From the NCBI RefSeq assembly GCF_029338355.1, contig NZ_CP119802.1, forward strand, positions 1 through 64,000: a stretch of 64,000 nt of DNA, given 5' to 3'. Shown piece after piece: positions 1-8,054 of the stretch. A program made the position numbers and the translations under genes. The DNA comes from Halosegnis marinus. Its GTDB lineage: Archaea > Halobacteriota > Halobacteria > Halobacteriales > Haloarculaceae. The notes beneath the pieces were generated by a model that saw only the letters and a program-made list of their open reading frames with translations, was not told where the DNA came from and ran no database searches. How positions within the stretch are numbered: position 1 is the stretch's first letter; each line of letters begins with the position of its first letter.

Positions 1-1
1 C

Positions 2-232
2 GCCCAGCCCATCACGCTGCGGCTCCACCAGCTGAACCTCCTGCCGGGCATCGGGAAGAAGCTGCGCAACGACATCCTCGACGAGCGCAAGCGGAAGCCG
101 TTCGAGTCGTTCGAGGAGCTGACGGAGCGCGTCTCCGGCCTCCACAAGCCGCGGGAGGTCCTCGCCGAACGCATCGCCGAGGAACTCCGCGAGGACGACC
201 TGAAGTACCGCATCTTCGTCCGGGGCGAGTAG
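2..232 (+). CDS. DUF655 family protein, C-terminal part
   Basis: This is the last 76 codons of a gene entering from the left edge. It reads in frame to a TAG at 230-232. The visible part has a helix-hairpin-helix-like stretch (LLPGIGKKLRNDIL) followed by a charged helical tail. That pattern, and the position immediately before rsmA, match the archaeal DUF655 family, which commonly sits between RNA polymerase subunit F and rsmA. Members are predicted nucleic-acid-binding proteins of unknown role. The N-terminus lies outside the window, so length and start cannot be judged. Confidence 0.78.
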   Translation, partial: AQPITLRLHQLNLLPGIGKKLRNDILDERKRKPFESFEELTERVSGLHKPREVLAERIAEELREDDLKYRIFVRGE

Positions 233-281
233 CCGTCCCGGGTCGTGAAGGCTTTTCATCGGGCGTGCCGAACGGCGGGTA

Positions 282-1114
282 GTGACTGCCTCGCGCGACC
301 CCGACGCGCTCATCCGCCGCGCCAAGCGGGGGGACCCCGACTTCGACCAGCACTTCCTCGTGGACGACCGGGTGCTCGACCGTATCCCGTCGTACCTCCC
401 CGAGGACGCCGACCGCGGCCACTTGCTGGAGATCGGCGGCGGCACCGGGGCGCTGACCGACCGCCTGCTCGCCGCCGGCGACGAGGTGACCGTCGTGGAG
501 CGCGACCCCGAACTGGCCGCCTTCCTCCGCGAGGAGTTCGCCGCCGAGGTCGATGCCGGCCGGCTCACGGTCGTCGAGGGCGACGCGCTCGACGTGGACC
601 TGCCCGACTTTACCGCCTGCGTCTCGAACCTCCCGTACGGCGTCTCCTCGGAGATAGCGTTCCGCCTGCTCCCCGAGAAGCGCCCGCTCGTGTTGATGTT
701 TCAAAGGAGTTCGCCGACCGGATGGCCGCCGACCCCGGCACCGACGAGTACGGCCGCCTCTCCGTCACGGCGGGCCACTACGCCGCGGTCGAGGTCGTCG
801 AGGACGTGCCGGCCGCGGCGTTCGACCCGCGGCCCCGCGTCGAGAGCGCCGTCGTCCGGTGTACGCCGCGGGACCCCGACTACACCGTGCCGGACGAGGC
901 GTTCTTCCTCGACTTCGTGACGGCGTGTTTCACCCAGCGGCGCAAGACGATGCGTAACGCCGTCCGCAACACGGCCCACATCTCGGGGCTGGGCGACCCG
1001 GACGCCGTGGTCGATGCCGCGGACGAGGACCTCATGTCGAAGCGCGCGGGCACCGTCACGCCGGCCGAGTTCGCCGAACTCGCCGCGCTGGCGTGGGAGG
1101 TGGGCGAGCCGTGA
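282..1114 (+). CDS. rsmA: 16S rRNA dimethyladenosine transferase RsmA/KsgA (frameshifted)
   Basis: SAM-dependent enzyme that dimethylates two adjacent adenosines near the 3' end of 16S rRNA during small-subunit maturation. The N-terminal part shows the Rossmann motif LEIGGGTGALT and the catalytic NLPY motif (SNLPYGVSSEIAF). The second part has the family's C-terminal helices. The start is GTG at 282. The frame breaks at about 702-706: the text reads CAAAGG where the family has QKE (CAAAAGG), so one A is missing. Restoring it gives 277 residues, normal for archaeal RsmA. A real knockout is unlikely, so I read this as a sequence error. The stop overlaps the next gene's GTG. Confidence 0.9.
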
Positions 1115-2322
1115 CGCTCGCACAGATCGGCGTCCGCGGCCTGCTCGACAGTCCTGGCGAGCAGTTCGCCGCCTCCGCGGTCGTCGTGGTGGCCTTCCTC
1201 GCCGCCGCGGGTATCGTGTACGCCTGCGGCGGCCTCCTGAAGGGTCGCCTCTCCGACGAGGCGGCCGAGGCCGTCCAGTCGGCGGTCGGGATGGCGCTCG
1301 GCATCGCCGCCGGCGCGGTTCTCGTCGACATCTGGAACCAGTGGGGACCCGTCGCGACGGCGTGGGGCGAGGTCCGACCCGGGCCAACGACCGGGGTGCG
1401 CGCGCTCATCGCGCTGCTGGCGCTCGGGGTGACCTACACCGTCACGCGCATCACGAAGCGGTTCGTCCGCGTCGGCGAGCGTCGGGACGCCATCTCGACC
1501 CACCAGCGCGAGATACTCCACCACGTCGTCCAGATAGCCCTGTTCGTGCCCGCGATACTGTTCACGTTCCTGCTGTTCGACGCAGGCGTCGGGAACGTGC
1601 TGCTGTCGGCCAGCGTCCTCGGTGTCGTGCTCGGTCTCGCGGCGCGCCAAACCCTCGGCGCCGTCCTCGCCGGCTTCGTCCTCCTCTTCTCCCGGCCGTT
1701 CAAGCTCGGCGACTGGGTCGAGATCGGCGACCACGAGGGCATCATCACGGACGTCTCCATCGTGAACACGGAGATACGGACGTTCGACGACGAGGTGGTG
1801 ATGATACCGAACGACGAGATAACCAGCAGGGCGGTGCTCAATCGGTCGAAGAACGATCGCCTGCGCGTCACGGTCGACGTGGGCGTCGATTACGACACCG
1901 ACGTGGCCCGGGCGATGGAGACGGCCGCCGACGCGATGGGGGGGCTCGACGACCTGAAGGAGTCGCCCGCGCCGGACGTGGTCGTCGAGTCGTTCGGCGA
2001 CAGCGCCGTCGTGCTCACGCTCCGCTTCTACATCGACAACCCCACCATACAGCGGAAGTGGGCGGCCCAGAACGCCGTCATGGAGTCCGTGAAGACGGCC
2101 TTCGAGCGCGAGGGCATCGCCATCCCGTTCCCGCAGCGCGTCCTCTCCGGGCGCGAGCAGGACGGCGGACTCCGCGTCGCTGACGAGCGAGCGGTCGCGG
2201 CTGACGGGAACGAACCGAACGGCGAGGAGCGGTCGGACGGGGAGCCCGAGGCGGCCGTCGAACCCGCGACCGACGGCGGCGACACCGGGAGCGGGGACGA
2301 CGACGGGGGCGCCGATGGGTAG
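1111..2322 (+). CDS. Small-conductance mechanosensitive channel (MscS family)
   Basis: Membrane channel that opens under tension and releases osmolytes on hypo-osmotic shock. About 403 residues. It has hydrophobic segments near residues 15-40, 55-75, 92-110 and 130-155. The pore-lining Gly/Ala-rich helix ends in the family signature RPFKLGDWVEIGDHEG, followed by the beta domain with VMIPNDEI. The last roughly 60 residues are very acidic and probably disordered. I chose GTG at 1111 because it overlaps the rsmA stop (GTGA), the usual coupling here; an upstream start at 1093 would add six residues. The last bases overlap the following methyltransferase start. Confidence 0.88.
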   Translation: MTLAQIGVRGLLDSPGEQFAASAVVVVAFLAAAGIVYACGGLLKGRLSDEAAEAVQSAVGMALGIAAGAVLVDIWNQWGPVATAWGEVRPGPTTGVRALIALLALGVTYTVTRITKRFVRVGERRDAISTHQREILHHVVQIALFVPAILFTFLLFDAGVGNVLLSASVLGVVLGLAARQTLGAVLAGFVLLFSRPFKLGDWVEIGDHEGIITDVSIVNTEIRTFDDEVVMIPNDEITSRAVLNRSKNDRLRVTVDVGVDYDTDVARAMETAADAMGGLDDLKESPAPDVVVESFGDSAVVLTLRFYIDNPTIQRKWAAQNAVMESVKTAFEREGIAIPFPQRVLSGREQDGGLRVADERAVAADGNEPNGEERSDGEPEAAVEPATDGGDTGSGDDDGGADG

Positions 2323-2920
2323 CGACGACCTCGCCGCCCGCCGGGGGATGGAGACGGAGGTGTACGGGGCCGCCGAGGACTCGAAACTCCTCGCCGACAC
2401 GGCCGTCGAGCGCGTCAAGCGCGACGAGCGCGTTCTGGAGGTCGGCACGGGCTCCGGCTACGTCGCCGCCCGCGTCGCGACCGAGACGGGCGCGGCCGTG
2501 ACCGCGAGCGACGTGAACCCCCACGCCTGCCGGCGGGCCCGCGAGAACGCCCGCGAGGAGGGAGCCGACCTCCCCGTCGTCCGGGCGGACCTCGTCGCCC
2601 CCTTCCGGGCGGGCGCGTTCGACCGCGTGCTGTTCAATCCCCCGTACCTGCCGCGCGACGAGGCCGCAGAGCGCGACGACTGGATGGAGCGCGCGCTCAC
2701 GGGCGGGGAAACCGGCCGCGAGGTCATCGAGGCGTTCCTCGACGGCGTGGCCCGGGTGCTCGCGCCCGACGGGAGCGTCCTGCTCCTGGTCTCGACGCTC
2801 ACGGACATCGGGGCCGTCGCGTCGTACGCCGACGCGCGTGGTCTCGCCGCCGAGACGGCGGCGGAGGAGTCGTTCCCGTTCGAGCGGCTCGCGGTGCTTG
2901 AGATTACCACCAAGCATTAG
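2315..2920 (+). CDS. HemK2/Mtq2-type protein-glutamine methyltransferase
   Basis: Class I SAM-dependent methyltransferase of 201 residues. It has motif I (LEVGTGSGYVAA), an acidic ribose-binding position (ASDVNPHA) and the substrate-glutamine motif NPPY at about residue 108. It is short, without the extra N-terminal domain of bacterial PrmC, as in archaeal/eukaryotic Mtq2, which methylates the GGQ glutamine of release factor aRF1. It overlaps the MscS stop by 8 bases. The order DUF655-rsmA-(MscS)-HemK2 is a translation-linked archaeal cluster. The exact substrate is inferred from family. Confidence 0.85.
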   Translation: MGSDDLAARRGMETEVYGAAEDSKLLADTAVERVKRDERVLEVGTGSGYVAARVATETGAAVTASDVNPHACRRARENAREEGADLPVVRADLVAPFRAGAFDRVLFNPPYLPRDEAAERDDWMERALTGGETGREVIEAFLDGVARVLAPDGSVLLLVSTLTDIGAVASYADARGLAAETAAEESFPFERLAVLEITTKH

Positions 2921-2930
2921 ATTGCTTCGG

Positions 2931-2938
2931 AAATATTA
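2931..2938 (+). promoter_or_regulatory. TATA box of the methionine synthase operon
   Basis: AAATATTA stands out in a GC-rich background. Its centre is about 27 bases before position 2962. That places transcription start within a few bases of the ATG at 2966 and argues against the in-frame upstream ATG at 2948. Confidence 0.6.
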
Positions 2939-2965
2939 AGCGACGGCATGACGAACGGGGGAGTA

Positions 2966-3953
2966 ATGACGGAGCTAGTCGCGACGACACCGGGGCTGTA
3001 CCCCCTTCCCGACGACGCGAAGGTCGAGCTATCGGACCTGAAGGGCCACCAGAAGTCCGACCTCGTCTCGGGCGACGAGACGGGCGAACTCGCCGACGCG
3101 TACGACCGCGTCCGTGCCGAGCTCGTGGAGACGCAGGTCGAGGCGGGACTCGACCTGATAACCGAGGGACAGGGCCGCTGGGACGACATGCTCGCGCACC
3201 CGCTCGCCGTCCACGAGGGCGTGGAGACGCGCGGCATCGTCCGCTACTACGACAACAACAACTTCTACCGCGAGCCGGTCGTCACCGAGGACCTGACGCC
3301 GAGCGGCGACGTCGCCGCGGAGCTTGCGGCCGCGAGCGAACTCACCGACTCGCTGCAGGCCGTTCTCCCCGGCCCGTACACCCTCGCGGACCTCGCCACG
3401 GACGAGCACTACGGCGACGACCTGCTGGAGGCGGTCGGCGAGTTCCTCGCCGGCGAGGTCGCCGAGCCCCGACCACGAGACGCTGTTCCTGCTCGAACCC
3501 TCGCTGGTCGAGAACGCACCGGACGACGGCACGGACGAGCGCGCGAGCGAGGCCCTCGACGCGGTGGCCGCGGCGACCGACGCTGAGGTCGTCGTCCATC
3601 CGTTCTACGGCGCGCTGGAGGAGAAGACCTACGCGCACCTGATGGACGCCGACGTGGACGCTATCGGCTTCGACCTCGTGAGCGACCACGAGCAGAACGT
3701 CTACAACGTCCAGGAGTACGGCACGAAGGGGTCGGTGGCGCTCGGCGTCGTCGACGGGCAGAACACGCTCGTCGAGGAGCCGGCGACCGTCCGCGAGCGG
3801 TTCGACTGGTTCACGGAGCAGGTGCCCGCCCAGTCGTTCGAGCGGGCCTACCTCACCTCGAACACGGAGCTGTTCTACCTGCCCGTCAACAAGGCGGAGG
3901 CGAAGGCCGAGACGCTCGCGACCGCCGCCGACCTCGAGGAGGTGGAAGCATGA
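2966..3953 (+). CDS. MetE-like protein, first of a split methionine synthase pair (frameshifted)
   Basis: Homologue of cobalamin-independent methionine synthase, about 329 residues after repair. It has barrel motifs such as LITEGQGRWDDML, LPGPYTLADL and AIGFDLV. It lacks the zinc-binding His-x-Cys and distal Cys seen in the next gene, so it is probably not catalytic by itself. Its stop overlaps the next ATG (ATGA, 3950-3953), implying co-translation and perhaps a complex. The frame changes near 3467 (GAGCCCCGAC), best explained by loss of a CG/GC pair: GCC GAG CGC CCC GAC would continue into HETLFLLEPS. The TATA box at 2931 supports this start. Confidence 0.82.
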
Positions 3954-5021
3954 GCGACAACCGCGAGCAGTTCCGGCCCGCGGACCACCCGACCGACAGC
4001 TTCCTGCTGACGACCGTCGTCGGCTCGTACCCCAAGCCGAAGTGGCTCAACCGCGCCGAGGACGTCCACGAGGGCGACGAGTACGACTTCCCGGCGGAAC
4101 ACCTCCACGAGGCGCACGACGACGCGTGTCGCGTCATCACGAACGAACACGAGCGCGCGGGGCTGGACGCCGTCGTGGACGGCGAGATGCGCCGCAACGA
4201 GATGGTGGAGTTCTTCGCCCACCGAATCGACGGCTACGAGTTCAACGGCCCCGTGAAGGTGTGGGGCCACAACTACTTCGACAAGCCCTCGGTCACGGAG
4301 GAAGTCGCCTACGACGAGCCGTGGCTCGTCGACGAGTTCGAGTTCACGACCGGCGTCGCCGACCGCTCGGTGAAGGTGCCCATCACGGGGCCGTACACGC
4401 TGGCGAACTGGTCGTTCAACGAGGCGTACGACGACGAGGAGGAGCTCGCGTACGACCTCGCGGACCTCGTGAACGAGGAGGTCGAGAAGCTCGTCGAGGC
4501 CGGTGCGCGCTACATCCAGATCGACGAGCCGGCGCTCGCCACGACGCCGGACGACCACGCCATCGTCGGCGAGTGTCTCGAACACATCGTCGCCGGCATC
4601 CCCGACGACGTGCGTATCGGCCTCCACGTCTGCTACGGCGACTACTCGCGCGTCTACCCGGAGATAAACGAGTTCCCCATCGACGAGTTCGACGTGGAAC
4701 TGTGTAACGGCGACTACGAGCAGATCGAGGTGTTCGCCGACGGCGACTTCGAGCCGGACCTCGCGCTCGGCGTGACGGACGCCCACGTCGCGGAGGTCGA
4801 GTCCGTCGAGGAGATCAAGGAGAACATCCGGAAGGGGTTCGAGGTCGTCCCGCCGGAGCGGCTCACCGTCAGCCCCGACTGCGGGCTGAAGCTCCTCCCG
4901 GGAGGTCGCCTACGGGAAGATGGAGAACATGGTACAGGCGGCCCGTGAAGTCGAGGCCGAACTCGACGCGGGCGAGATAGAGGTCGGTTACGCGGGCGCA
5001 GGCGCGCCCGCCGACGACTGA
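3950..5021 (+). CDS. metE: Methionine synthase, cobalamin-independent type (catalytic, frameshifted)
   Basis: Transfers a methyl group to homocysteine to give methionine. About 357 residues after repair, corresponding to the C-terminal catalytic half of bacterial MetE. Zinc ligands are visible as the His and Cys in GLHVCYGDY (about residue 225) and the Cys in SPDCGLKLLP (about residue 308). The substrate-site motif QIDEPAL is present. Archaeal stand-alone MetE proteins often use a methyl-corrinoid protein rather than methyl-tetrahydropteroyl-triglutamate; the donor here is unknown. The frame breaks at about 4898 (CTCCCGGGAG), consistent with loss of CG from CTCCCGCGGGAG. The repaired end, REVAYGKMENMVQAAREVE, is typical. 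TGA at 5019-5021. Confidence 0.87.
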
Positions 5022-5022
5022 C

Positions 5023-5292
5023 TTACTCCGGTTCGTCCTCCTCGGGCGGTTCCTCGCCACGCCGCTCCGCGAGCAGACCGACGACGCCGGCCAGCGCCAG
5101 CACCGCGCCCTCCGCGCGCACGGCGTTGACGTACCATTCGGACGGTTCCAGTTCCTCGGCGTTCTCGTAGCCGACGAGGACCAGCCGCTCCGCGAGACGG
5201 ATGACGCGCCGCGGGACGGCGACCGCTACGGCTCCGTACACGACTGCGAGTGCGCTCGTGAACACGCGGTACGCTACGCGGCCGCGGGCCAA
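5023..5292 (-). CDS. Small membrane protein, unknown
   Basis: 89 residues if started at TTG (5292); a GTG at 5265 is an alternative. There is one clear hydrophobic helix at about residues 12-30 and another at about 62-78, with an acidic, proline-rich tail. No family recognised. It converges on metE with one base between the stop codons. Confidence 0.5.
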   Translation of the reverse strand: MARGRVAYRVFTSALAVVYGAVAVAVPRRVIRLAERLVLVGYENAEELEPSEWYVNAVRAEGAVLALAGVVGLLAERRGEEPPEEDEPE

Positions 5293-5308
5293 AAGAGCGG
5301 GGGCGCGG

Positions 5309-5488
5309 TCAGACGACGCTCCAGACCATCACCGCGAGGAACAGCGCGGTCGCGACGACGAGACTCGCGTTCGAGAGCGTCGTCTCCGTGCCGGTGCGGT
5401 CGGTCGTGCCGAAGAACACGTACGCGGTCCCGGCCACCGCGAGTCCGAGCATCGCCACGCTATACACGATATCGAGTGCTCCAGCCAT
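5309..5488 (-). CDS. Small two-helix membrane protein, unknown
   Basis: About 59 residues beginning MAGALDIVYSV. It has two transmembrane helices (residues 5-25 and 40-58) separated by a short Thr-rich loop. An upstream ATG at 5527 would add a basic, less hydrophobic extension, so I prefer 5488. It lies in tandem with the preceding small membrane gene. Function not recognised. Confidence 0.5.
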   Translation of the reverse strand: MAGALDIVYSVAMLGLAVAGTAYVFFGTTDRTGTETTLSNASLVVATALFLAVMVWSVV

Positions 5489-5559
5489 ACCCGATGCTCT
5501 CCGTGCGACTACTAAACAGTACCCCACAAGTCAAGTCGGTCGGTAGGTAACACCGGGTA

Positions 5560-5961
5560 ATGCGAATCGAACTCCGGGTGTGCCAGCACTGTTACGACGG
5601 CGAGCACGGCAATCCGCAGAAGACCGAGATAACGAAGGACATGGTTCGGTGTGCGAAGCAGGTCCGCGAGTACAAGGACCTCATCGGCCTCGAATCGCTG
5701 TACATCGACATGGTCGAGGAGGGCGACCCCGGCGGCGCGGAAGCGCTGCCGGCCATCGTCGCGCGCATCGAGAACGACCAGGTCGCGCTCACGGACACCC
5801 AGCTCGTCATGGAGGACGACAACGGGAACATGCTCGTGTACCCGGAGCCGCGCGACATCCTCGAGGTGCTGACGCGCAACATCGACCAGATACAACAGCA
5901 GACCCGACAGGACGTGACGGTCGAACTCTCCACCGAGGGCGCGGAGCTGCTGTCGGCCTAG
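5560..5961 (+). CDS. Conserved hypothetical protein
   Basis: 133 residues, soluble and acidic. The N-terminus has RVCQHCYDGEHGN, a CxxC pair that could bind metal or form a disulfide but is not followed by a second pair. The rest is mixed alpha/beta with a Gln-rich helix near residue 110 (NIDQIQQQTRQD). I do not recognise a family. The ATG at 5560 is the only good start. It converges on the formate dehydrogenase operon. Confidence 0.6.
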   Translation: MRIELRVCQHCYDGEHGNPQKTEITKDMVRCAKQVREYKDLIGLESLYIDMVEEGDPGGAEALPAIVARIENDQVALTDTQLVMEDDNGNMLVYPEPRDILEVLTRNIDQIQQQTRQDVTVELSTEGAELLSA

Positions 5962-5995
5962 AGGCGAGGAAAACCGAAGGAGGAAGAACCGGAAG

Positions 5996-7000
5996 TCAGT
6001 CGTCGCTCGGCTCGCCGCCGTCCGCGGCGACGGTTTCGCCCTCCTCCTGGCGCTGTGCGAGCTCCTTCTCCCAGCGGACGCGGAGCACGTTCCCGTACAT
6101 CGACAGCACGATGCCGACGAACAGCACGAAGACGCCGATGTTGATGCCGATGGTCATCAGCAGCGAGGTCGGTCCCCCGCCGATGACGAGTTCGCGCGGC
6201 ACCGGATACCCCTCGTCGAAGATACTCCCGACGAGGAACGACACGATGCCGATGACGGTCAACACCCCCATCACGGTCGTGACCCAGTGCCACGACGGCG
6301 ACAGTTCGAGCTTCTCGATGCCCCACTCGCCGTTGCCGGAGTGGTCCTCCGGAATCATGCTCCGGGGGATGAACGCCTTCGGCTCCAGCGGGTAGAACGC
6401 GGGGTGGAAGCCGTGCTCGAAGATGTGGAACATTATCCCCATCACCATGATGACGCCGAGCAGGCCGTGGAAGACGACGAACGCCATCGCGGCCGTCCGG
6501 GTGGCGTACACCTCCATCACGCCGGTCTTCGACCAGATGAGCAGCCCCGAGATGGACAGGAGCGTCAGCTCGACGCTGAAGATGTAGACGACGCCCTTCC
6601 CGATGTAGGTGAGCAGCGGGACCTCGTCGGCCTTCCCGCCCGCGAACTGCAGGGCGTTCGGGTGGCGCTCGTCGGCGCGCCCCAGCATGAACTTCACGTC
6701 CTGTATCATCGCCTCGATGTCCTCCCGGGTGAGGAGTATCTCCCGGAAGTTCGAGCGGCCGGTCGGGGTGATGACCATGAGCACGATCCAGAAGACGATG
6801 AGCGCGATGAGGCCCGCGCCGGCCACGCGGTGGACGGCGGCGACGCCCGCGGTGCCGCCCATCAGCTCGGCGAGCCACCACAGCTCGTCGTTGAACATGA
6901 TGCCGTAGCCGGTGAAGAAGAGGATGAACACGTCCAGCCCCAGCAGGGCGTGGAACGTCGTCGTCATCCGGGTGAACTTCCCGTGGTCGAGGCTCGTCAT
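5996..7000 (-). CDS. Formate dehydrogenase cytochrome b (gamma) subunit
   Basis: Membrane anchor and haem b subunit passing electrons from the iron-sulfur subunit to the quinone pool. 334 residues with about six hydrophobic helices (roughly 13-35, 58-80, 143-165, 177-205, 238-262, 283-310). Candidate haem ligands are the histidines in TFHALLGLD, AAVHRVAG, VVFHGLLG and FHIFEHGFHP. The last also resembles a quinone-site region. It is the last gene of a four-gene minus-strand operon and overlaps the preceding gene by 4 bases. The C-terminus is a charged cytoplasmic tail. Confidence 0.82.
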   Translation of the reverse strand: MTSLDHGKFTRMTTTFHALLGLDVFILFFTGYGIMFNDELWWLAELMGGTAGVAAVHRVAGAGLIALIVFWIVLMVITPTGRSNFREILLTREDIEAMIQDVKFMLGRADERHPNALQFAGGKADEVPLLTYIGKGVVYIFSVELTLLSISGLLIWSKTGVMEVYATRTAAMAFVVFHGLLGVIMVMGIMFHIFEHGFHPAFYPLEPKAFIPRSMIPEDHSGNGEWGIEKLELSPSWHWVTTVMGVLTVIGIVSFLVGSIFDEGYPVPRELVIGGGPTSLLMTIGINIGVFVLFVGIVLSMYGNVLRVRWEKELAQRQEEGETVAADGGEPSDD

Positions 7001-7386
7001 CGGTCCTCACCTCCCTCGACCTCGCCGCCGTCGGCGACCACGTCGCCGGCGTCGGCCTGCTCGCCGGGCTGGCGCATCCGCGCCGCGATGCGGCGGAACG
7101 CCGACCAGTGGAGGAACACCATGAACAGGATGAACACGCCCATCAGGACGTCGGCCGCGTGAATGAGCGCGATGAGGAAGTCCAGTTCGGCGATGGTGTT
7201 GCCCTCGACCCAGTCCGTGCCGACGCCGCCGCCCGCGACGGTCGGGCCGACCCGGAACAGCGTCTCGTAGAACGGCCCGAAGCCGCTCGCCCACCAGATG
7301 CTCCCCAGCGCCGCGGCGACGCCGACGACGGCGGAGACGAGGATGGACAGGCCGCCGTAGCTACGGGTCTCGGGGAGTTCGCTCAC
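6997..7386 (-). CDS. Small membrane subunit of the formate dehydrogenase operon
   Basis: 129 residues with two predicted membrane helices (about 12-32 and 70-93). The second begins LIHAADVLMGVFILF and contains a His that could ligate haem. It has a polar acidic tail. The gene overlaps both neighbours by 4 bases (7383-7386 and 6997-7000), so it is tightly coupled to the iron-sulfur and cytochrome subunits. I infer that it completes the membrane arm. It is not a standard FdnI-type subunit and I cannot assign a named family. Confidence 0.62.
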   Translation of the reverse strand: MSELPETRSYGGLSILVSAVVGVAAALGSIWWASGFGPFYETLFRVGPTVAGGGVGTDWVEGNTIAELDFLIALIHAADVLMGVFILFMVFLHWSAFRRIAARMRQPGEQADAGDVVADGGEVEGGEDR

Positions 7387-8054
7387 GAGAACTCACCGGC
7401 CTCCTCGCCGAAGATTATCTCCATCGCCTGGTCGTTGAAGAACGGCGCGGAGCCGCGCTTCTCCATCTCGTCGGCGATCTCGGCCGCGTCGCCGACGAGG
7501 ATAGCGTCGGTCGCGCACTCCTCGGCGCAGGCCGGCCCCTTGCCGACGTGCTGGCGCTCCTCGCACATCGTACACTTGTCCATCGTGCCGCCGGTGCCGA
7601 ACACCTGTGCCGAGCCGTCGTTCGAGTCGGGGAACTGCGGCGCCCCGAACGGACACGCGGAGAGGCAGTACTGACAGCCGATACAGAGGTCGTCGCGGAC
7701 CTCGACGAAGCCGTTCTCCTTCTTGATCAGCGAGTCCACCGGACACACCGAGACGCACGGCGCGTTCTCGCAGTGGTAACACTGCATCGGAATGGACGTC
7801 TCGCCCGGGCTCGCACCCTCCGCGAGCGCCTGTGAGCTCCGGTGGTTGAACCCCTCGTCCGCCTCCTGTCCCTCCAGCATCGTCGAGATGCTGATGCGCT
7901 GTTCCTGCGGGCCGACGTCCCACGTCCGCTTGCACGCCACGACACAGCCGCCGCAGTCGATGCACGCTTCCACGTCGGGGAAGATACGCGCTCCCTCCCC
8001 GACGTTCATGACGCCCTGGCCCAGGACCTCTCTGTTTTGTTCGTTTGTAGACAT
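7383..8054 (-). CDS. fdhB: Formate dehydrogenase iron-sulfur (beta) subunit
   Basis: Electron-transfer subunit with four [4Fe-4S] sites, 223 residues. The cysteine groups are C31/34/37/41 (CIDCGGCVVAC), C92/95/100/104, C124/127/130/134 (CIGCQYCLSAC) and C161/164/176/180. This is the arrangement of the FdnH/HybA/DmsB family. There is no signal peptide, so it is probably carried across the membrane with the Tat-exported catalytic subunit. It has no C-terminal anchor helix, and membrane attachment would come from the next two genes. Its ATG shares one base with the fdhA stop. Confidence 0.87.
   Translation of the reverse strand: MSTNEQNREVLGQGVMNVGEGARIFPDVEACIDCGGCVVACKRTWDVGPQEQRISISTMLEGQEADEGFNHRSSQALAEGASPGETSIPMQCYHCENAPCVSVCPVDSLIKKENGFVEVRDDLCIGCQYCLSACPFGAPQFPDSNDGSAQVFGTGGTMDKCTMCEERQHVGKGPACAEECATDAILVGDAAEIADEMEKRGSAPFFNDQAMEIIFGEEAGEFS

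Noticed and set aside
695-712. Programmed ribosomal frameshifting as the explanation of the rsmA break and the other breaks
   Set aside because: The sites share no slippery heptamer or downstream structure, occur in many unrelated genes, and are all explained by missing bases, so error is simpler.
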